Positions 1 through 6,656 are shown, counted from the first letter of the stretch. The stretch is DNA of 7,920 bases from Hyphomicrobiales bacterium (GCA_021775795.1 JAJFHB010000551.1:1-7920), one strand, 5' to 3'. Notes: generated from the letters alone by a model not told the origin. A program made the numbers and translations.

Positions 1-1
1 C

Positions 2-277
2 GTTACCCTGAGCAACCGACAATCCGCCCTCGAGGCATTTGAAGCTGCTCTGATTGTCAGGCAGACATTGGCAGATCATGATCCTGAGAACACCCTGCGT
101 CGCCTGGATCTGATGCGGGCTTTGTACAATGTTGCCACCACAACAAGTGATGACGTGCAGCGGATCTCCGCACTTGAAAAAGCGATTGCAATTGCCGACG
201 CACTGTCTGACGCTGGCAGGCTGTTTGATGACTTCCGGACATGGCCGGAAATGCTGCGACAGCTGATGAACGAGTAA
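2..277 (+). CDS. C-terminal fragment of a TPR-type repeat protein (5' end outside the window)
   Basis: The frame is open from the first full codon at base 2 to the TAA at 275-277, giving the last 91 residues of a longer protein. The text is helical. The segment ALEAFEAALIVRQTLADHDP, followed by N..R.LDLM.ALYNVA, has the A-L-x-x-[FY]-x-x-A-L...R..LA..DP.N....DL pattern of the ~50-residue TPR repeats found in many proteobacterial signalling or scaffold proteins. A second helical hairpin (RISALEKAIAIADAL) and a short tail follow. A TTG at 68 could start a 69-residue ORF, but the repeat pattern runs unbroken across it, so it is internal. The next gene begins one base after the stop, so the two are probably co-transcribed and perhaps translationally coupled. 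The N-terminal part that would define the protein's function is not visible. Confidence 0.7.
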   Translation, partial: VTLSNRQSALEAFEAALIVRQTLADHDPENTLRRLDLMRALYNVATTTSDDVQRISALEKAIAIADALSDAGRLFDDFRTWPEMLRQLMNE

Positions 278-278
278 A

Positions 279-1574
279 ATGAATATTCTTGCTGATGACT
301 TTGTTCCAGAGCCCCATTGGTGGCGGGCTGCTCCCCGGCCCCAATCCGAGGGTCTGGCGATGCCTGAAAAGGCCGATGTCGTTGTCATAGGATCGGGCTA
401 CACCGGCCTTTCTGCTGCTTTAACCCTGGCACGCGGTGGGCGCGACGTCCTGGTTCTGGAAGCAAAAGAAGTGGGGCATGGCGGCAGTTCCCGTAATGCC
501 GGTTTTGTTGGAAAGACCCTGAAGCACAGTTTCTCGTCTCTTCTTTCCGCTCACGGCGATAATTATGCGACTGCCGTCTACCGTGAGATGCAGGGTGCAT
601 TCGACTACGTCACCGATCTCATTTCAAACGAAGGCATTGAGTGCCACTACACGACCTGCGGGCGTTACATGGCCGCAAACAGCCCAGATCATTATGAAGG
701 CATGGCCAGGGAAGCCGAGACCAAGCGCAAGTACCTTGGTGATGAATTTGAGATGGTCCCAGCGGCCGAACAGCATCGAGAACTGGGATCTGATCTCTAT
801 CATGGAGGTTCGATAATCCCGGCACTGGCAGCGCTTCACCCGGGTCTTTATCAACTCGGTCTCCTGGAGTTGGCAAAGGCAGCAGGTGCGAGTGTATTGG
901 ACTACACGCCTGCAACAGCTATTGCACAGAGCGATGGAGTATTTACCGTCACCACTCCGCGTGGAGTGGTGCATGCAAAAGACCTTGTCATTGCGACAAA
1001 CGGATACACCGGCAGCATAACGCCGTGGCATCGCCGCCGCCTTATTCCGTTTCGAGGTTTCATGATGACAACCGAGGAAGTGCCAATCGAAACGCTGGAT
1101 CGATTGTTTCCAAATTCGCGGACCACGACTGATTTCAACAATGACCTTGTTTTCCTGCGCCGGGCCCCAGACAGCAACCGCCTAATGATCGGTGGCCTGA
1201 CCGGCACCATGAGTGATGACCTTCCCCATATGGCGAAAAGGTTTCACGCTTTGGCGGTGAAAATATTCCCCGATCTGGAGCAGGTGAAAGTCAGCCGTAT
1301 GTGGAATGGCTACTGCGCGGGTACTTTCGATCTGTACCCGCATATTGGAACCCACGAAGGTGCCCACTATGCGTTAGGCTATTGTTTTGCGGGTGTGCCC
1401 ATGGGGACGTATCTTGGGGACAAGATTGGAAAGCGAATTCTTGGCAGCGCCGATGCCGAGACGATATTTTCCGAACATGCGTTTCCATCCAAATGGTGGT
1501 GCCGCGGTGATAATGAATGGCTGGTGCCAATCTACATGTCTCACCTGCGGCAACTCGACAAACTAGGACGTTAA
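279..1574 (+). CDS. FAD-dependent amine oxidoreductase, DAO family (PuuB/OrdL-like)
   Basis: This 431-residue protein has the usual length of the gamma-glutamylputrescine oxidase (PuuB)/OrdL branch of the D-amino-acid-oxidase superfamily. Visible elements are the dinucleotide-binding GSGYTG at residues 38-43 in the run DVVVIGSGYTGLSAAL, the ribose-binding Glu61 (VLVLEA), the GSSRNAGF motif at 69-76, a central RRLIPFRGF...TTEEVP segment, and the C-terminal flavin-contact region WNGY...FDLYPHIG...GYCFAGVPMGTYLGDKIG. Members oxidise the C-N bond of an amine or amino acid to an imine, releasing H2O2 or passing electrons on; they are cytosolic. The start at 279 is preferred over an ATG at 360, although the latter has a GAGG ribosome site. 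The N-terminal PHWWRAAPRP segment is typical of the family and would be lost from the later start. The gene sits one base after the TPR-protein stop and converges on the dioxygenase gene with a 15-base gap. The substrate is not determinable from sequence. Confidence 0.9.
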   Translation: MNILADDFVPEPHWWRAAPRPQSEGLAMPEKADVVVIGSGYTGLSAALTLARGGRDVLVLEAKEVGHGGSSRNAGFVGKTLKHSFSSLLSAHGDNYATAVYREMQGAFDYVTDLISNEGIECHYTTCGRYMAANSPDHYEGMAREAETKRKYLGDEFEMVPAAEQHRELGSDLYHGGSIIPALAALHPGLYQLGLLELAKAAGASVLDYTPATAIAQSDGVFTVTTPRGVVHAKDLVIATNGYTGSITPWHRRRLIPFRGFMMTTEEVPIETLDRLFPNSRTTTDFNNDLVFLRRAPDSNRLMIGGLTGTMSDDLPHMAKRFHALAVKIFPDLEQVKVSRMWNGYCAGTFDLYPHIGTHEGAHYALGYCFAGVPMGTYLGDKIGKRILGSADAETIFSEHAFPSKWWCRGDNEWLVPIYMSHLRQLDKLGR

Positions 1575-1589
1575 AATCAGGCAGTAATT

Positions 1590-2543
1590 TCAAGACATTG
1601 CGACAAGTATTTCTCGCTCACCTTCAAAAGGTTTGCGGCCGTGCGCCGCGATGAGATTATCAAGCATGAGGACATCTTGAGACTGCCAGTCGTACAAAAC
1701 CTCCACCTCAATATATGTACGGCGCACTTCATTCAGATCATCGAGACTTATTTCACTTCCATCTCCATAGGTCGCATGACAGGGGAGAAGCTCCATTTCA
1801 GTTTCTCTACTGAGGGCCGGATCAATGCGGACACTTGGGGCAAAGGCGTGGAACTGATCAGCCTGGTTGAACCAGGCCGTTTCGCCGGTTACCGGATGGG
1901 AGATAACAGCATCAGTGACTTTGCGCGTCCAAAGGCCATGAGCCGTCCAACGAAATTCGACGTTGTGTTGACGGCAATGCTCTTCAACTTTGTCCCGATC
2001 ATCAGTTTCATACGTCTGTTGCCATGATTTCCCCTGGCCTTCGCCGGAATGAAGGTTCTGCACATAAGCAACGCCTCGTTCTGCAAACTTTTCAGAGACG
2101 GTCGGCTTCATGGCTTTGAATAATTCACGACCATCAGCAATGGTGGTTTGTCCGCCCCGGGTCGGAGGGATCTTGCAATAAAAAAACACGTGCGATGGGT
2201 GCCATCCGGCATAGCTAAGCTCATTGTGCAAATAGAGTTCCTCGTCGGAGCCAAATTCGGTCGACGTATAGATCTTGTCGCCGATTTCACTTCGGAGACT
2301 GTCCCCGCCAACATAGTTTTGAAGTGGCGCTCCCTGGGCTCGGGCGAAAGTGTTGAAGGCTAATGCATCAGGTACATCAAAACCTCTGAACAACAGCGCA
2401 CCGTGCTGGCAGAGCAACTTCCCCAACATCGATCTGTTGGCCTCACACCACGACAACAGCGTGTCTATGCCCGCTTCTGCGGTTGTTTCGGGCTCTACGA
2501 CACAGGGCATGATTTCGCGATCACACAAGAAACCGGTTTTCAT
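1590..2543 (-). CDS. TauD/TfdA-family (SyrP/clavaminate-synthase-like) 2-oxoglutarate/Fe(II) dioxygenase
   Basis: About 317 residues, the normal length for the family. Numbering from the TTG at 2549, iron ligands are seen as H108-N-E110 (ELYLHNELSY) and the distal His303 in LIAAHGRKPFEGEREILVAM, with Arg312 placed to bind 2-oxoglutarate. The H-x-E triad, rather than H-x-D, is the form known from clavaminate synthase and SyrP-like hydroxylases. An acidic ligand argues for hydroxylation or desaturation rather than halogenation, since halogenases carry Gly or Ala there. A PPTRGGQT segment, frequent in this subgroup, follows at about 126-133. TTG (2549), ATG (2546) and ATG (2543) are consecutive possible starts. 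The GGAGGG site at 2555-2550 is best spaced for the ATG at 2543, chosen here. It is the last gene of a likely three-gene unit, 23 bases behind the aldolase-family gene. Substrate unknown; candidates include free or carrier-bound amino acids. Confidence 0.9.
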   Translation of the reverse strand: MKTGFLCDREIMPCVVEPETTAEAGIDTLLSWCEANRSMLGKLLCQHGALLFRGFDVPDALAFNTFARAQGAPLQNYVGGDSLRSEIGDKIYTSTEFGSDEELYLHNELSYAGWHPSHVFFYCKIPPTRGGQTTIADGRELFKAMKPTVSEKFAERGVAYVQNLHSGEGQGKSWQQTYETDDRDKVEEHCRQHNVEFRWTAHGLWTRKVTDAVISHPVTGETAWFNQADQFHAFAPSVRIDPALSRETEMELLPCHATYGDGSEISLDDLNEVRRTYIEVEVLYDWQSQDVLMLDNLIAAHGRKPFEGEREILVAMS

Positions 2544-2549
2544 CATCAA

Positions 2550-2555
2550 CCCTCC
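2550..2555 (-). promoter_or_regulatory. Ribosome binding site of the TauD-family gene
   Basis: The minus strand reads GGAGGG just upstream of TTG-ATG-ATG. Spacing from GGAGG is 4 bases to the ATG at 2546 and 7 bases to the ATG at 2543, so the latter is the more likely start. It is one of the strongest Shine-Dalgarno matches in the window, in the 23-base gap between the aldolase-family and dioxygenase genes. Confidence 0.65.
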
Positions 2556-2566
2556 GATGCAACTGC

Positions 2567-3298
2567 CTAATGGGTGTAGTCTGGTTCTTCTCGATCAAGC
2601 AGCCGTCGCATCGCTGCAAAGTGATCCAGATTCTGTTTGTCATCAGCCTGAAACCCCGGCGCCAGTTGGCGGCAAACATCATCACTTAGTGTCCGCAACG
2701 GGCGGCCGGTGGACTGTGCCGTCACCTGATACTCACAGGCTTTTTCGAGGTAATAGAAATCATTGTATGCGTACGCGACGTTCGTCCCGGTGACGGTGAC
2801 ACCATGGTGAGCCATCATCGCGAGGGAACGGTTTCCAAGCTGCCTTGCAATGCGCATTCCCTCATCATCGTCCACGGCAACGCCGTTGAAATCGTCATCA
2901 TAGGCAATGCGGTCATAGAACCTGAGGGAATCCTGATGGGAATATTCAAGTCTGCCATTTTCAGTGCAGACAACTGCCGTCGTAAAGCGCGGGTGCGCAT
3001 GCAGAACGCATTTCGCGGAAGGGGCGTATTTGTGAATGTGGTAGTGAATGAAAAAGGCCGTAGCTTCGATTTCCCCCTCACCTTCCACCACCTTGCCGTT
3101 TTCATCCATCAGCAGGAGGGAAGACGCGTTGACTTCCGACCAGTGAAAACCTTGTGGGTTGATCAGAACGTGTTTGTCATCAACTGCCAGGCTGAAATGG
3201 TTGCAGATACCGCTCTGCCATCCCTGCCGAGCCGCAAGCCGTAAGGCCGCGGCAAGATCTTCTCGCTCATTCTTGTGGTTCAATGGTCCAACCTTCAC
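2567..3298 (-). CDS. Class II aldolase/adducin-family protein
   Basis: 243 residues, the common length for free-standing bacterial members. The metal-site signature is visible: VLHAHPRF with His100 and His102, and the later MMAHHGVTVTG with His165. Also present are the N-terminal NHFSLAV and LINPQGF segments (substrate/phosphate loop region) and the C-terminal YYLEKACEYQVTA helix that follows the last metal ligand. The family covers zinc-dependent aldolases such as L-fuculose-phosphate aldolase, dehydratases, decarboxylases and catalytically silent adducin-like proteins. The region that normally carries the catalytic acid reads GEIEATAFFIH, so Glu78 is a candidate, but I cannot align it securely and the reaction stays open. 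Start: GTG at 3298 gives the full frame but has no clear ribosome site; TTG at 3283, eight bases after an AAGG, is an alternative that removes five residues. It lies 15 bases after the lipoprotein gene and 23 before the dioxygenase gene, indicating one transcript. Confidence 0.87.
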   Translation of the reverse strand: MKVGPLNHKNEREDLAAALRLAARQGWQSGICNHFSLAVDDKHVLINPQGFHWSEVNASSLLLMDENGKVVEGEGEIEATAFFIHYHIHKYAPSAKCVLHAHPRFTTAVVCTENGRLEYSHQDSLRFYDRIAYDDDFNGVAVDDDEGMRIARQLGNRSLAMMAHHGVTVTGTNVAYAYNDFYYLEKACEYQVTAQSTGRPLRTLSDDVCRQLAPGFQADDKQNLDHFAAMRRLLDREEPDYTH

Positions 3299-3313
3299 AT
3301 TTAGTTTGAGAGA

Positions 3314-3829
3314 TTATTTGCCGTCCAGAACGACATTCAAATTTTGACCGTCTTGAACAATGATGCGTTTGTAAAGAGCAACCACCGCACGGCTTGGGCC
3401 TGTTGCCGTTGTGTAGAGATAATAGTCACCTTCCGGGATGCCGAGAAAGGTAAAATTTCCTTCTGCGTCAGAACCTGTAACGCGTGAATAGCTGGAAAAT
3501 CGCTCGTCGGTATTCGTGACATCCGCTGAGCGGGTCGCCACTGCCTGCCCCTGAAACAAATGGCCAAAATATTCGCTCGTATATGCCGTAACCGGATACA
3601 TCCGTACGCGCACGTTGCTTGCAATTTTCAATTCTTCACCATCGTTATAGGTGGCACTTCCACTCACGGTGCTGGTGCCGGCACCCAAGACATAGGCTGA
3701 AGCATCCGCGTCAAACCTGGCTTGCATGGCTGGCGCGAGGGATGCTTCGTCCAAATATCGGCCCGCCTTGTCGCAACCAGTCATGGCAATTGCGACCAAA
3801 ACGATGATAAGCAGAGTTGGAGATTTCAT
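3314..3829 (-). CDS. Small lipoprotein with a carboxypeptidase-regulatory-like beta domain
   Basis: 171 residues with a clear lipoprotein signal: Lys2, a hydrophobic stretch LLIIVLVAIA, and a lipobox MTGC with the lipidated Cys at residue 19. Residue +2 after Cys is Asp, which in the Enterobacteria Lol rule retains a lipoprotein in the inner membrane; whether the rule holds in this organism is unknown. The mature part is rich in Thr, Ser, Tyr and Gly. It ends with SDAEGNFTFLGIPEGDYYLY, the typical D-x-x-G-x-[FY]-x-[FL]-x-x-[IL]-x-x-G-x-Y pattern of carboxypeptidase-regulatory-like/transthyretin-like beta sandwiches, then KRIIVQDGQNLNVVLDGK. No catalytic motif is seen, so a binding or structural role at the periplasmic membrane face is likely. 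It is the first gene of the minus-strand unit and faces the divergent FAD dehydrogenase across 91 bases. No strong Shine-Dalgarno precedes the ATG. Confidence 0.82.
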   Translation of the reverse strand: MKSPTLLIIVLVAIAMTGCDKAGRYLDEASLAPAMQARFDADASAYVLGAGTSTVSGSATYNDGEELKIASNVRVRMYPVTAYTSEYFGHLFQGQAVATRSADVTNTDERFSSYSRVTGSDAEGNFTFLGIPEGDYYLYTTATGPSRAVVALYKRIIVQDGQNLNVVLDGK

Positions 3830-3902
3830 TGTGAGGCAACCCGGTTTCAGTTGATGGTTATACGCCCAAAGCGTCTGACAAAAAAGCAGGCTTACTCACA
3901 AT
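3828..3902. repeat. 8-bp perfect inverted repeat framing the divergent promoter region
   Basis: ATTGTGAG at 3828-3835 and its exact reverse complement CTCACAAT at 3895-3902 lie at the two ends of the divergent intergenic region, 59 bases apart. The left arm overlaps the lipoprotein start codon. The right arm sits four bases before the ribosome site of the FAD dehydrogenase. Similarity does not extend clearly beyond the eight bases. The arms could be half-sites for a regulator acting on both units, but a chance match is possible. Confidence 0.4.
3857..3862 (-). promoter_or_regulatory. Possible -10 element for the lipoprotein-aldolase-dioxygenase unit
   Basis: Read on the minus strand this hexamer is TATAAC, five of six matches to TATAAT. 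It is 27 bases upstream of the lipoprotein ATG, which would leave a leader of about 20 bases. The region 17 bases further upstream is T-rich but has no convincing -35 (a TTGTCA is present only 13 bases away). For the opposite direction, CTGACA (3875-3880) and CACAAT (3897-3902), spaced by 16 bases, form a weaker candidate serving the FAD dehydrogenase. That candidate would give a very short leader. Inference from motif matching only. Confidence 0.3.
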
Positions 3903-3905
3903 TAC

Positions 3906-3914
3906 AAGGTGAGG
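3906..3914 (+). promoter_or_regulatory. Ribosome binding site fixing the start of the D-amino-acid dehydrogenase gene
   Basis: AAGGTGAGG lies six bases before the ATG at 3921 and supports that start over the in-frame GTG at 3909, which falls inside this site. The GTGAG part (3909-3913) could pair with CTCAC at 3895-3899 across a nine-base loop, which might partly mask the site; the hairpin is only five base pairs. Confidence 0.65.
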
Positions 3915-3920
3915 GACAAA

Positions 3921-5042
3921 ATGAGCATTAAGGCAGATGTTGTCGTCATTGGTGCCGGAATGGCCGGCATGGCCGTGGCGGCTCACGTCGCAGAAGCAGC
4001 AAATGTTGTGGTTCTGGAAATGGAACAACAACCAGCCTTTCACAGCACAGGGCGCTCCGTTGCGACATACATCGAAAATTACGGCAACGAAGTCGTTCGC
4101 GGGCTTAACCGGGCAAGTGCAAGGTTCCTCAATAAACCTGACCCTGAATTCTGGCATTCCGCACTTCTGAAAGATCGGGGACTTATTTACCTCGCAATGG
4201 CGGGAAACGGCGACGCGCTCAATGAGATGCTGGCGCAAAGCAGCGACATCGTCGAAATATCCCTCGAAGAAGCCAAAGCGCGACTTCCCATTCTGAGAAC
4301 CGAAGTCCTTTCCCGAACCCTTCTGGAGGAAGGCGTAAAAGACATAGACGTCGATGCCATGTTTTCGGGCTACCGCCGCTTGCTTCGCAGCCGCGATGGT
4401 CAGATAAACTGCAGTGCCGAGGTCACATCGCTTTCGCGCGACAACAATGTCTGGCGCGTCGAAACGGCGAAGGAAAGCTTTGAAGCTCCAGTCGTTGTGA
4501 ATGCGGCAGGTGCCTGGGTTGACAAGATCGCAGCAAAGGCAGGTCTCGAGCCGCTCGGGTTTACACCCAAACGGCGGAGCGTTGCGACGATACCAGTGCC
4601 TGAGGAGAACGGGAGCCCTGACGCCTGGCCACTATGTGCGGAAATTGGCGAATCCTTCTACTTCAAATCTGACGCAGGGAAACTGCTTGTATCTCCAGCA
4701 GACGAAACACCCGTTGAACCCCATGATGCCTTTGCCGACGACATGGCAATCGCTGAGGGACTACACCATTTCTCAGAGGCGACCACGATCGAGGTCTCCC
4801 GTGTCGAACACACCTGGGGTGGATTGCGCACGTTCAGTGCAGACAAGTCTCACGTCATCGGTTTTGATCCGCGAACCGAGGGGTTTTTCTGGTTTGCAGG
4901 ACAAGGCGGCTACGGCATTCAAAGTGGCGAAGGTGGTGCACGATCTGCGGCCGGCCTGATCCTGAACGATGCTCTGCCCGCGTCAGTAGAAAGTACCGGC
5001 TTGAGTTCAGCGGTTCTCGCCCCTGATCGTTTTCTGAGCTAA
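3921..5042 (+). CDS. FAD-dependent D-amino-acid dehydrogenase, D-arginine dehydrogenase-like
   Basis: 373 residues from the ATG chosen for its strong ribosome site. The N-terminus carries GAGMAG (11-16) in DVVVIGAGMAGMAVAAHV, Glu33 for the adenosine ribose, and HSTGRS (41-46). Later blocks are VVNAAGAWVD, PKRRS, GESFYFKSDAGKLL.SPAD, EHTWGGLRTF with Arg303, and the C-terminal GFFWFAGQGGYGIQ. These blocks occur in the same order and with nearly the same wording as I recall for Pseudomonas aeruginosa D-arginine dehydrogenase. In that enzyme the KRRS and GLRSF arginines and the ESFY tyrosine line the substrate pocket. The expected reaction is oxidation of a D-amino acid to the imino acid with electrons passed to a quinone or other acceptor; basic D-amino acids are the likeliest substrates, by inference. 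It leads a plus-strand pair with the thioesterase and is divergent from the lipoprotein unit. It is not closely similar to the PuuB-like enzyme at 279-1574. Confidence 0.9.
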   Translation: MSIKADVVVIGAGMAGMAVAAHVAEAANVVVLEMEQQPAFHSTGRSVATYIENYGNEVVRGLNRASARFLNKPDPEFWHSALLKDRGLIYLAMAGNGDALNEMLAQSSDIVEISLEEAKARLPILRTEVLSRTLLEEGVKDIDVDAMFSGYRRLLRSRDGQINCSAEVTSLSRDNNVWRVETAKESFEAPVVVNAAGAWVDKIAAKAGLEPLGFTPKRRSVATIPVPEENGSPDAWPLCAEIGESFYFKSDAGKLLVSPADETPVEPHDAFADDMAIAEGLHHFSEATTIEVSRVEHTWGGLRTFSADKSHVIGFDPRTEGFFWFAGQGGYGIQSGEGGARSAAGLILNDALPASVESTGLSSAVLAPDRFLS

Positions 5043-5081
5043 CCGGTAACTGCATCTGTTTGAAAAGTGACGTGCGCTGAG

Positions 5082-5546
5082 ATGAGTGAAACACTTCCCA
5101 TCGACTTTGAGTTTGATGCCAAGTCGGCCGCCAACTACGCCTGCTGGCATGAAATGACGCTACGCTTTCAGGACCTTGATCCTCTGGGTCATGTGACGTC
5201 CCTGTCGTTTCTCACATTGTTTGAAACCGCCCGCATCCTCTATGTCCGAGAGGCGGGGCTACCCTTTGCAATGCCCAAAGAAACCTGGATGCTCGTCAAC
5301 CTCAATGCGGATTATCACGCACAGATGCATTTTCCAGGCACCATTCGCACAGGCACCAGACTAAAACGCTTGGGGCGCACGTCCATCACAACCATTCAGG
5401 GGCTTTTTAACGGAGATACATGCGCAGCCAATCTCACAAGCGTGCTTGTGCATGTTGACCGGAGCACGGACAAGGCAGCGATAATCCCGGATGAATTGCG
5501 CGGGGCACTGGAAACTCTGTCGACGACGGGCGCGTTATCGAGCTGA
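5082..5546 (+). CDS. Hotdog-fold thioesterase, 4-hydroxybenzoyl-CoA thioesterase-like
   Basis: 154 residues, typical of a single-domain hotdog thioesterase. The signature FQDLDPLGHVTSLSFLTLFETAR (residues 29-51) corresponds to the family pattern [FY]xDxDxxGHVNNxxYxxYxExAR. It retains the catalytic-type Asp33, Gly36-His37-Val38 and Glu48, while the usual Asn-Asn after HV is Thr-Ser. The central strand and the substrate-binding segment follow (LNADYHAQMHFPGTIRTGT, then TSVLVHVD). Such enzymes hydrolyse small acyl-CoA or acyl-carrier thioesters in the cytosol. Start: the ATG at 5082 is preferred; an in-frame GTG at 5067 adds five residues and neither has a strong ribosome site. The gene follows the FAD dehydrogenase by 39 bases on the same strand and ends 12 bases before the stop of the converging methyltransferase. 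The acyl substrate is unknown. Confidence 0.88.
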   Translation: MSETLPIDFEFDAKSAANYACWHEMTLRFQDLDPLGHVTSLSFLTLFETARILYVREAGLPFAMPKETWMLVNLNADYHAQMHFPGTIRTGTRLKRLGRTSITTIQGLFNGDTCAANLTSVLVHVDRSTDKAAIIPDELRGALETLSTTGALSS

Positions 5547-5558
5547 GTTCAACACTCC

Positions 5559-6656
5559 TCACTCCTTGCGCAATATCAGATAGATGTGCACGTAGTCCAT
5601 GGCGTGACCTTGGGGGGCCTGCCGAACACGTTCCTCATAGGCACCGTAAAAATTGTCGATGATGGAAACACGTTCCTCAACCGGACGTTCGGGTGACAGA
5701 GCACTTGCGAACGCGACCTCGCTCCAGGAGCGTAATGTTGGAATGTACTCACGGGCAAAACGGTCCGCGTCTCCGTGACCCTCCGTAAACTCTCTTTCAT
5801 AGGGGCATCTGACGACCTTGCTCTCAACATGCTCAAGCCGAAGTCCCGCCCTGAAAACTGGATTTGATTCATCACTCAAAGGCGCGGTGAACTGGTCAAC
5901 CGTCCGGTAGCACTGTTGAAAATTGGTGTTCAAATACTCTTCTGTCGTAATGTTCCCGGCATCCAGTTGTTCGCGCCAACACTCATTAAACGTATCGAAC
6001 ATATTGATTCCGCCGGTATTTCCGAGATAGCGCCCCTCTTCGTCAATGCCGAAATTGAAAAGCACGAGCCGACCTTGTGATGACAACTCCGCTGTCCGCC
6101 GAACAAGAAATGTTTCCCAATCCTTGCGGCCCTGCTCCACGTACGCTTCTCGTTCATCACCGCTTGCGCCAACCATATGGACGTGATCGCTGATGGTGCA
6201 CGGGTTCTTGCTTATGTAATGGGAAGCCGTGGCGGAAAATCCGATGCCCAGGCTCTCAGGCGGAAATATTGCGTCATGAAATGACGTCGCCGATGCGTAA
6301 ACATAGAGATTATCTATGTCCCCATAATAGCTCTCAATGTCTGTTTGGCCGTGGACGATCTGAAACAACTGACTGAAGTCGTTGCGTGGCAGGTCGGAAT
6401 AAACCATCTGAATGGGGCGCCTCGGCCATTTTTTGCGGATCGCACCCAGTGCCTCACCCACCATACCAATCGATGTGCCGCCGTCTGCACAACCCATGTC
6501 CGCCATCGTAAATGTTTGCGAACCATCGGGCTGCTCGATCGCATCAACGGCCTTCAAAATCATCGGCAAACCATTCTCGATCACGTCGCGAGCGCCCGCA
6601 GTTGACTTTGAATAATAACCCGCACCCTTCATGGCAATGTCGCGGTCGTTGCTCAT
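5559..6656 (-). CDS. SABATH-family SAM-dependent carboxyl methyltransferase
   Basis: 365 residues, matching the 350-380 usual for salicylate/jasmonate carboxyl methyltransferase relatives (Methyltransf_7). Blocks in order: N-terminal GAGYYSKST (11-19); SAM motif I MADMGCADGGTSIG (51-64); the family hallmark YSDLPRNDFSQLF (86-98); ATSFHDAIFPPESLGIGFSATASHYISKNP (123-152), equal to the GSFY..LFP..SL...SS..LHWLS..P block; and DWETFLVRRTAELSSQGRLVL. Known members transfer a methyl group to a carboxylate, or occasionally to a ring nitrogen. By hand alignment the two residues that hold the carboxylate in plant salicylate methyltransferase differ: Gln25 corresponds to Ala22 and Trp151 to Tyr147. The substrate may therefore be unusual. 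The start is the ATG at 6656, preceded by AAGGGG at a suitable distance; the GTG at 6665 lies within that purine-rich site. A weak -10-like CATAAT is at 6679-6674. The family is best known from plants and sporadic in bacteria. Confidence 0.9.
   Translation of the reverse strand: MSNDRDIAMKGAGYYSKSTAGARDVIENGLPMILKAVDAIEQPDGSQTFTMADMGCADGGTSIGMVGEALGAIRKKWPRRPIQMVYSDLPRNDFSQLFQIVHGQTDIESYYGDIDNLYVYASATSFHDAIFPPESLGIGFSATASHYISKNPCTISDHVHMVGASGDEREAYVEQGRKDWETFLVRRTAELSSQGRLVLFNFGIDEEGRYLGNTGGINMFDTFNECWREQLDAGNITTEEYLNTNFQQCYRTVDQFTAPLSDESNPVFRAGLRLEHVESKVVRCPYEREFTEGHGDADRFAREYIPTLRSWSEVAFASALSPERPVEERVSIIDNFYGAYEERVRQAPQGHAMDYVHIYLILRKE

Noticed and set aside
624..1031. A 135-codon minus-strand ORF, rich in Cys and Arg
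   Set aside because: It is opposite the FAD oxidoreductase, whose coding frame is well supported; composition fits a reverse-frame shadow.
1575..1589. Possible terminator between the converging oxidoreductase and dioxygenase genes
   Set aside because: The 15-base gap has no stem-loop with a T tract; the same is true of the 12-base gap at 5547-5558.
1641..2027. A 128-codon plus-strand ORF
   Set aside because: It lies antisense within the dioxygenase gene, whose frame shows clear family motifs; the plus-strand translation has no recognisable domain or convincing ribosome site.
2543..2549. Triple start-like run (TTG-ATG-ATG) considered as a regulatory slippage site
   Set aside because: It is best explained as alternative starts after one strong ribosome site; there is no homopolymer run or second frame that would use slippage.
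2350..3244. Two plus-strand ORFs of 147 and 146 codons
   Set aside because: Both are antisense shadows of the dioxygenase start and the aldolase-family gene; their translations are low-complexity and matchless to any family I know.
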